56,360 nucleotides of DNA from Pseudoalteromonas sp. A601 (GTDB lineage Bacteria > Pseudomonadota > Gammaproteobacteria > Enterobacterales > Alteromonadaceae): positions 1-56,360 of the forward strand of contig NZ_MXQF01000023.1 in the NCBI RefSeq assembly GCF_002165575.1, given 5' to 3'. The position numbers were made by a program, and so were the translations under genes. The notes under the pieces were generated by a model that saw nothing but the letters and a program-made list of their open reading frames with translations, did no database searches and was not told the origin of the DNA. This document shows, piece by piece, positions 48,679-56,360 of the stretch (the stretch's first letter is position 1; each line of letters starts with the position of its first letter).

Positions 48679-49395
48679 ATGACAAAACAACTCTATCAAT
48701 TATCCCAAGACCATTTTATTTTCCCAGATCCACAGTATGCGCTAGATGATCCTGATGGGTTACTAGCTGTAGGAGGCTGTTTATCTGTTGCGCGGTTAAA
48801 AAACGCTTACAGTCAGGGAATTTTTCCTTGGTTTAGTGAATACGAGCCTATTATGTGGTGGTCGCCGAGTGAGCGAGGCATTATCGAGTTTGCTGATTTT
48901 CATGTCAGTAAAAGTTTGCGTAAGCATTTACGTAAAAACCCCGTGACTGTTACGATTAATACCGCTTTTGATGAAGTGATTGAAGCATGTCAACAACAGC
49001 GTATTGACGCCGAAGGGACTTGGATCACAGAAGAAATGCTCAATGCCTATAAACAAGCTCATTTAGACTCTCTGGCTCACAGTGTCGAAATATGGGATAA
49101 CGGTGTGCTGGTAGGCGGTTTGTACGGCATAATGCAAGCTGGGGTGTTCTGTGGCGAGTCTATGTTCCATTACCAAACCAACTGCTCAAAGCTTGCGATG
49201 TGGGCGTTGGTTAATTGGCTTAAACGCCACAATGCTCATTTTATTGATTGCCAACTAGAAAACCCTTATTTAGTTACTTTAGGTGAAAAAATTGTACCTA
49301 GAGCTGATTTTTTAACTAAACTTGAACAAGCAGCAAGTTACAAAATTCCAGCAACTATGTGGCAAGCTCAGGAGCTTAAAGCAATTTATGACTGA
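48679..49395 (+). CDS. aat: Leucyl/phenylalanyl-tRNA-protein transferase
   Basis: A 238-residue enzyme that adds Leu or Phe to N-terminal Arg or Lys of proteins and so marks them for ClpS/ClpAP. Conserved motifs are FPDPQYALDDPDGLLAVGG, YSQGIFPWF, PIMWWSPSERGII, GGLYG and FCGESMFH. The length is typical. The stop overlaps the next gene by eight bases. Confidence 0.96.
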   Translation: MTKQLYQLSQDHFIFPDPQYALDDPDGLLAVGGCLSVARLKNAYSQGIFPWFSEYEPIMWWSPSERGIIEFADFHVSKSLRKHLRKNPVTVTINTAFDEVIEACQQQRIDAEGTWITEEMLNAYKQAHLDSLAHSVEIWDNGVLVGGLYGIMQAGVFCGESMFHYQTNCSKLAMWALVNWLKRHNAHFIDCQLENPYLVTLGEKIVPRADFLTKLEQAASYKIPATMWQAQELKAIYD

Positions 49396-50092
49396 TCATC
49401 TTCCCGCTCGCTTAGGTTTAAGCCAACAATTTGATTGCAGCTATTTGGGCGACCGCCAAGAGCAATTACTGGTTATCTTAGATCCCAGCTGTTACAACAG
49501 CAGTAAATTTGAAGCCTTACTTGGCTTAGGCTTTCGCCGAAGTGGCGACCAAATTTACCGACCACACTGCCCTGTGTGCAGTGCGTGTAAGTCGGTGCGT
49601 GTGTTAGCCAACAAATTTTTGCCGTCTAAATCTCAAAAACGTAAACTTAATAAAGCAAAAACGGTCTTTGAAGTTAAATATTCAGAGCAAGAGCGCGCTG
49701 AATATTACCCACTCTATAGTAAGTACATCACCGAGCGTCATCAGGATGGCTCTATGTATCCTCCAGAGCAATCACAATATAAAAGCTTTCTGTTTTGCCA
49801 TTGGTTACCTATTACATTCATTGAACTATGGCACGCTGACACCTTGGTCGGCGTTGCTGTAACTGATTGTATGGACAATGCAATTTCTGCTATTTATACA
49901 TTTTTTGATCCTGATTTTGAGCATTACAGTGTGGGCACTTTAATGATTTTAGAGCAAATAAAGTTCGCGCAAGCGTATAATAAAGAACACCTCTACTTAG
50001 GCTATCAAATAGACGAATGCGCTAAAATGCGTTATAAAACTCAGTTTTTGCCTGCCGAAAATAGGGTTGGTGATGATTGGCTGGCTATTTAA
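49388..50092 (+). CDS. bpt: Arginyl/aspartate(glutamate) leucyltransferase, Ate/Bpt type
   Basis: A 234-residue protein of the ATE1/Bpt family. In bacteria of this group it attaches Leu (Bpt) to N-terminal Asp or Glu. The zinc or heme-binding CPVCSACKSVRV motif, RHQDGSMYP and the C-terminal YLGYQIDECAKMRYK are characteristic. The start ATG at 49388 overlaps the aat stop by eight bases, with AGGAG slightly far upstream; an earlier in-frame codon at 49322 would add 22 unlikely residues. It is coupled to aat, and both feed the ClpS/ClpA branch encoded just downstream. Confidence 0.93.
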   Translation: MTDHLPARLGLSQQFDCSYLGDRQEQLLVILDPSCYNSSKFEALLGLGFRRSGDQIYRPHCPVCSACKSVRVLANKFLPSKSQKRKLNKAKTVFEVKYSEQERAEYYPLYSKYITERHQDGSMYPPEQSQYKSFLFCHWLPITFIELWHADTLVGVAVTDCMDNAISAIYTFFDPDFEHYSVGTLMILEQIKFAQAYNKEHLYLGYQIDECAKMRYKTQFLPAENRVGDDWLAI

Positions 50093-50164
50093 TTTACAAA
50101 AATAGCCGCTGTGGCTTTACTTATTGGTGTATTTTGGGCAAAATCTGCATCGTTTAACTATTAA

Positions 50165-50401
<237 letters not shown>

Positions 50402-50478
50402 GTTAGTGCGTTAACGAAATATCAAGTTTTTAGCTAAGTTGATTAAGTAACTTAGTTACTTTCTACACAGCTTGAAGC

Positions 50479-50528
50479 GTTTATTAAATGTAATTGAAAG
50501 CACCTGCAGACCATTACATTTAATAAAC
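50479..50528. repeat. Perfect 16-bp inverted repeat after infA
   Basis: Arms GTTTATTAAATGTAAT (50479-50494) and ATTACATTTAATAAAC (50513-50528) flank an 18-base loop. The 3' arm overlaps the first bases of the following terminator stem, so the two hairpins compete at the base. Confidence 0.6.
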
Positions 50529-50559
50529 AAAAAGCCCAGCATTTGCTGGGCTTTTTGTT
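50526..50559. terminator. Bidirectional terminator between infA and clpA
   Basis: Perfect 15-bp arms (50526-50540 and 50545-50559) with the loop ATTT have GCCCAGC/GCTGGGC cores flanked by A and T runs. It serves the convergent infA and clpA transcripts. Confidence 0.92.
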
Positions 50560-50578
50560 GTCTACATGATTGTAACGA

Positions 50579-52849
50579 TTATGCAGGCGTTAAATCGGTT
50601 TCAAAATCAAAACGCAATTTTTTATCTTTTAGTGACACTTTTACTGTGCCCCCTTCGATTAACTCGCCAAACAAAATCTCATTCGCCAATGGCTTTTTAA
50701 GTTGCTCTTGAATAACACGTCCCATGGGGCGTGCACCCATAGCCTTGTCATAACCTTGGTCAGCTAACCATTCACGTGCTTTTGAAGTCAGTTCAAGGTT
50801 AACTGATTTTTTATCAAGCTGAGCTTGAAGCTCTACAATAAACTTATCGACCACTAATAAGATCACATCACGCTCTAGGTGGTTAAACCAAATAATGTTA
50901 TCTAAACGGTTTCTAAACTCAGGTGAGAACACCTTGTTTATCTCGCTCATCGCATCATGAGAATGATCTTGCTCAGTGAAGCCAATTGACTTACGCACAG
51001 TCTCTTGTACACCGGCGTTAGTTGTCATTACCACAACTACGTTTCTAAAATCCGCTTTACGACCATTATTATCAGTTAGGGTACCGTGGTCCATTACCTG
51101 TAATAAAATATTGTAGATATCAGAATGCGCTTTTTCTATTTCATCAAGCAACACCACTGAGTGTGGGTTTTTAATAACCGCTTCTGTTAGTAAGCCCCCT
51201 TGCTCAAAGCCAACATAGCCTGGCGGCGCACCAATTAAACGACTTACAGCATGACGTTCAACGTATTCAGACATATCAAAACGAATAAACTCAACGCCCA
51301 TACATTTTGCTAGCTGTTTTGTGACCTCAGTTTTACCAACACCCGTTGGCCCTGCAAACAAGAACGAGCCGACTGGTTTATCTTCGTTTGATAAACCTGA
51401 GCGAGACAAGCGTATCGCCGAGGTTAACGCGTCAATTGATTGGTCTTGACCAAACACTAACATTTTCAGATTACGATCAAGGTTCTTGAGTGTTTCTTTA
51501 TCACTCGATGACACGCTTTGCTGTGGAATACGAGCCATTTTCGCGACAATTGATTCTATATCTGCTACACCAATTGTCTTTTTACGTTTTGAGCTTGGTT
51601 GTAAGCGTTGACTCGCACCTGCTTCATCAATCACATCGATAGCTTTGTCTGGTAAATGACGCTCATTAATGTATTTGGCACTGAGCTCCGCAGCTGCTTT
51701 AAGTGCTTTTTGCGTATAACGAATACCGTGGTGCTCTTCGTAACGTTCTTTTAGACCATTAAGAATTTTGGTGGTATCAGCCACGCTTGGCTCAAGCACA
51801 TCAATCTTTTGAAAACGACGCACTAAAGCACGGTCTTTTTCAAAGATGTTTTTGTACTCGTTGTAAGTTGTAGAACCCATACAACGAAGTTTACCACTTG
51901 ATAATAACGGTTTAAGTAAGTTAGACGCGTCCATAACGCCACCTGATGCCGCTCCTGCACCAATAATGGTGTGAATCTCATCGATAAATAAAATCGCGCC
52001 TGGTTGCGCCTGAAGCTCTTTAAGCAAGGCTTTAAAACGTTTTTCAAAATCACCGCGGTACTTAGTGCCTGCTAATAGTGCACCCATATCTAACGAGTAA
52101 ACGACTGCATCAGCTATTACATCCGGTACTTGTTCATTTACAATGCGATACGCAAGGCCTTCAGCAATAGCGGTTTTACCAACCCCAGCTTCACCAACCA
52201 GTAACGGGTTATTCTTTTTACGACGACATAAAACCTGTACTGTACGTTCGACTTCGTTATCACGACCAACAAGAGGGTCAATGTTACCTTCAATCGCTTG
52301 AGCGTTTAAATTAGTGGTGAAGTTGTCAAGCTTAGAGGGTTCTTCTCCTTGCACTTCTTGCACTTCTTCATGGATATCATCAACATCTTCACCGCCTATT
52401 TCATCATCAGATTTAGCAATACCGTGGGAAATAAAATTAACAATATCAAGGCGTGAAATATCGCTCTTTTTGAGTAGATAAACCGCTTGGCTTTCTTGCT
52501 CAGAAAATATAGCAACCAGTACATTAACGCCAGTTACTTCGTTTTTGCCCGACGACTGCACATGAAATACTGCACGCTGTAATACCCGTTGGAAACCCAG
52601 CGTAGGTTGTGTTTCTCGCTCTTCCTCTAGATCAGGAATAACTGGCGTGGTTTCGTCAATAAATTCTGATAGCTCTGTTTTAAGCGCTGCCATATCAATT
52701 GCGCAAGCATTGAGCGCCTCGCTTGCAGAAGGGTTATCTAGTAGTGCAAGTAATAGGTGCTCTACTGTCATAAATTCATGGCGGCGAGTACGCGCTTCAC
52801 GAAACGCCGCGTTTAAAGTTAGTTCTAAGTCTTTGTTTAGCATTGGCAA
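50579..52849 (-). CDS. clpA: ATP-dependent Clp protease ATP-binding subunit ClpA
   Basis: A 756-residue AAA+ unfoldase that feeds ClpP. The N-domain (about 1-145) binds ClpS. AAA-1 has Walker [10 protein letters not shown] and AAA-2 has GPTGVGKTE, with Walker [10 protein letters not shown] and [12 protein letters not shown] ClpP-docking IGF loop is present as SIGFTEQDH. Length and domain order match E. coli ClpA. It lies 62 bases downstream of clpS, in the same direction. Confidence 0.97.
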   Translation of the reverse strand: MPMLNKDLELTLNAAFREARTRRHEFMTVEHLLLALLDNPSASEALNACAIDMAALKTELSEFIDETTPVIPDLEEERETQPTLGFQRVLQRAVFHVQSSGKNEVTGVNVLVAIFSEQESQAVYLLKKSDISRLDIVNFISHGIAKSDDEIGGEDVDDIHEEVQEVQGEEPSKLDNFTTNLNAQAIEGNIDPLVGRDNEVERTVQVLCRRKKNNPLLVGEAGVGKTAIAEGLAYRIVNEQVPDVIADAVVYSLDMGALLAGTKYRGDFEKRFKALLKELQAQPGAILFIDEIHTIIGAGAASGGVMDASNLLKPLLSSGKLRCMGSTTYNEYKNIFEKDRALVRRFQKIDVLEPSVADTTKILNGLKERYEEHHGIRYTQKALKAAAELSAKYINERHLPDKAIDVIDEAGASQRLQPSSKRKKTIGVADIESIVAKMARIPQQSVSSSDKETLKNLDRNLKMLVFGQDQSIDALTSAIRLSRSGLSNEDKPVGSFLFAGPTGVGKTEVTKQLAKCMGVEFIRFDMSEYVERHAVSRLIGAPPGYVGFEQGGLLTEAVIKNPHSVVLLDEIEKAHSDIYNILLQVMDHGTLTDNNGRKADFRNVVVVMTTNAGVQETVRKSIGFTEQDHSHDAMSEINKVFSPEFRNRLDNIIWFNHLERDVILLVVDKFIVELQAQLDKKSVNLELTSKAREWLADQGYDKAMGARPMGRVIQEQLKKPLANEILFGELIEGGTVKVSLKDKKLRFDFETDLTPA

Positions 52850-52911
52850 CCCCTTACTGAGATAAATATATATACCGTTGTGATGGGTATTTTGATCACC
52901 CTACCTTGGTA

Positions 52912-53229
52912 TTATTCCTGCTCACAACTACAAAGCAGTGGATGCTCGTTATCACGTGCATAACGGTTTACTTGATCAACTTTGGTATTTGCAACATCTG
53001 CGGTATACACCCCACATATTGCCCGACCGTTTTGATGAACTTGTAGCATCACATCTGTTGCTCTATCGCTATCCATATTAAAAAACGTCACTAGTACTTC
53101 TATCACAAAGTCCATAGGCGTGTAATCATCATTATTTAAAATGACTTTGTATTTTCGCGGTGGTTGTAGCTTTTGCTTTTCACTGTCGCGAACTGTGTCT
53201 AAAACACCTGAATCTTTCATGCCACTCAT
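52912..53229 (-). CDS. clpS: Clp protease adaptor ClpS
   Basis: A 105-residue adaptor that binds N-terminal Leu, Phe, Tyr and Trp and hands substrates to ClpA. The ligand pocket motif [20 protein letters not shown] is intact, as is [17 protein letters not shown]. The flexible N-terminal extension needed for delivery is present. It is cotranscribed with clpA and divergent from cspD. Confidence 0.97.
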   Translation of the reverse strand: MSGMKDSGVLDTVRDSEKQKLQPPRKYKVILNNDDYTPMDFVIEVLVTFFNMDSDRATDVMLQVHQNGRAICGVYTADVANTKVDQVNRYARDNEHPLLCSCEQE

Positions 53230-53429
53230 AATTAAATATAGTCTTGTCTTTGGAACTCAAGCAAACTTGAATAAAAAAATAAATTAATTGTTAAAAAATA
53301 GTTTAAAACACTTGACTGATCGTATAAATAAACTACAGTCAATTATAGATTGATTAAACCTTAGTCAGTCTATCAAATTATACGGTTTAGAATAACTAAA
53401 TTAGTCAACTTATAGAAGGATGTAGAAGT

Positions 53430-53645
53430 ATGGCTTGTGGTAAAGTCAAATGGTTCAATAACGCCAAAGGTTTTGGTTTCATCGTAGAAGACGGCTGCGA
53501 GAATGATATATTCGCCCATTACTCAACGATTGTAATGGACGGTTATAAAACACTTAAAGCTGGTCAAGATGTAACATTCGAATTGCAACAAGGTCCTAAA
53601 GGCCTACATGCGACTAATATTGCTCCTAACGAAGAGTTAGTGTAG
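53430..53645 (+). CDS. cspD: Cold-shock-domain protein CspD-like
   Basis: A 71-residue single-stranded nucleic-acid-binding OB-fold protein. The RNP1-type motif KGFGFI and the RNP2 region NDIFAHYST (IFAHY where many Csps have VFVHF) are present. GGATGTAGAAGT precedes the ATG. The name is given by position next to clpS, as in E. coli, where CspD blocks replication in stationary phase. A role as another Csp is possible because sequence alone does not separate them well. Confidence 0.9.
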   Translation: MACGKVKWFNNAKGFGFIVEDGCENDIFAHYSTIVMDGYKTLKAGQDVTFELQQGPKGLHATNIAPNEELV

Positions 53646-53652
53646 TTGTTAT

Positions 53653-53709
53653 AGAAGTTCGACACTACAAGCGAGCGACCTGTAAAGATCCTCGCTTAAC
53701 TTCTTTTTC
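53653..53709 (+). terminator. Two-tier terminator of cspD
   Basis: Inner stem AAGCGAG (53669-53675) / CTCGCTT (53691-53697) and outer stem AGAAGTT (53653-53659) / AACTTCT (53698-53704) are followed by TTTTCT. Confidence 0.8.
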
Positions 53710-53954
53710 TGATATTTTCTATTCCCTTCTCTATTACAGCTCTGCGCTTTGTTAATTAAATACTTTAAAAGCACAAAATCTGTCCTTAGTCTTGAAATTA
53801 CTTTTTAATGCCCCAATATTCTATTAGTTATTAGCCCTTTTGTGCCAAGCTTGTTACACTCTTTGTGCTTAAAAAGCCCGAAAATGGCCCTTTAAGTGGT
53901 AAAACTATGCTAATGGCTAATTCCATTGGCGGGTTTTTAACATTAAATTTATAG

Positions 53955-54005
53955 CAGTCCGTCAGGTGTGGTTATTGAATTACAGTATTAACACCTAACA
54001 GACTG
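53955..54005 (+). promoter_or_regulatory. Stem-loop in the icd leader
   Basis: CAGTC (53955-53959) pairs with GACTG (54001-54005), and AGGTGT (53964-53969) with ACACCT (53991-53996); four-base internal loops separate the two stems. It ends 73 bases before the icd start. The rest of the 433-base gap 53646-54078 shows only the cspD terminator. Confidence 0.4.
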
Positions 54006-54045
54006 ATCATTGCCAGCATTGGTGATGATATTCTTGCATTGTTGA

Positions 54046-56301
<2,256 letters not shown>

Positions 56302-56339
56302 TCGCTAATATGTACAAAAGGCGCTCACTGAGCGTAATG

Positions 56340-56360
56340 CCAGTCAGTTAAGCTGACTGG
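56340..56360 (+). terminator. Hairpin after icd, truncated by the window end
   Basis: Arms CCAGTCAG (56340-56347) and CTGACTGG (56353-56360) have a short loop. A smaller palindrome CGCTCACTGAGCG (56322-56334) precedes it. Any T run lies beyond the window. Confidence 0.6.

Overview
The window reads as a chromosomal segment of a marine gammaproteobacterium, most likely Pseudoalteromonas or a close relative in Alteromonadales. The grounds are the AT-rich base composition, the conserved blocks lrp-ftsK-lolA-rarA-crcB-serS and trxB-(acnB)-aat-ate-infA-clpA-clpS-cspD-icd, the monomeric NADP-type isocitrate dehydrogenase and the large TonB receptor and porin content. The genus is inferred from gene content, not from a database match. 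No rRNA, tRNA, CRISPR array, prophage or intact insertion sequence was seen.

Left part (1-10.6 kb). After a Sel1-repeat protein and an aldehyde dehydrogenase comes what looks like one carboxylate-uptake system. A minus-strand operon encodes a TonB-dependent receptor, a DctB-like sensor kinase and a DctD-like sigma-54 activator. Downstream on the same strand lie a trimeric porin and an INDY-type Na+/dicarboxylate symporter. The porin promoter has a textbook enhancer layout: a -24/-12 sigma-54 element, an exact IHF consensus match, and a distal inverted repeat that could bind the activator.

10.6-18.4 kb. An M14-type zinc carboxypeptidase/deacylase, a STAS-like protein starting at TTG, the oxidase-assembly ferredoxin CcoG, a PAS/sigma-54 activator, a NatAB-like ABC exporter and a YqhA-family membrane protein. 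Three copies of an 18-bp near-palindrome (consensus TTCGCGATATATCACGAA) lie at this locus. Two are upstream of a sigma-54 promoter for ccoG and one is upstream of the activator gene. They look like the binding sites of this activator and link ccoG, the activator and perhaps the exporter.

18.6-34.7 kb. topA, a 1286-residue Ig-like lipoprotein, a dicarboxylate/amino-acid:cation symporter, a LysR/pirin/isochorismatase/pirin cluster, a soluble aldose dehydrogenase (PQQ type) and small uncharacterised membrane proteins. The short low-density tracts at 27.4-28.0 and 33.3-34.7 kb are the most accessory-looking parts.

34.7-56.4 kb. Core housekeeping genes. ftsK, lolA, rarA, crcB and serS form one tight operon; lrp and ald diverge. 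They are followed by pssA, trxB, an unusually long acnB, and then a complete N-degron pathway (aat, ate, clpS, clpA) interleaved with infA, cspD and icd. Many genes end in clear rho-independent terminators, listed individually.
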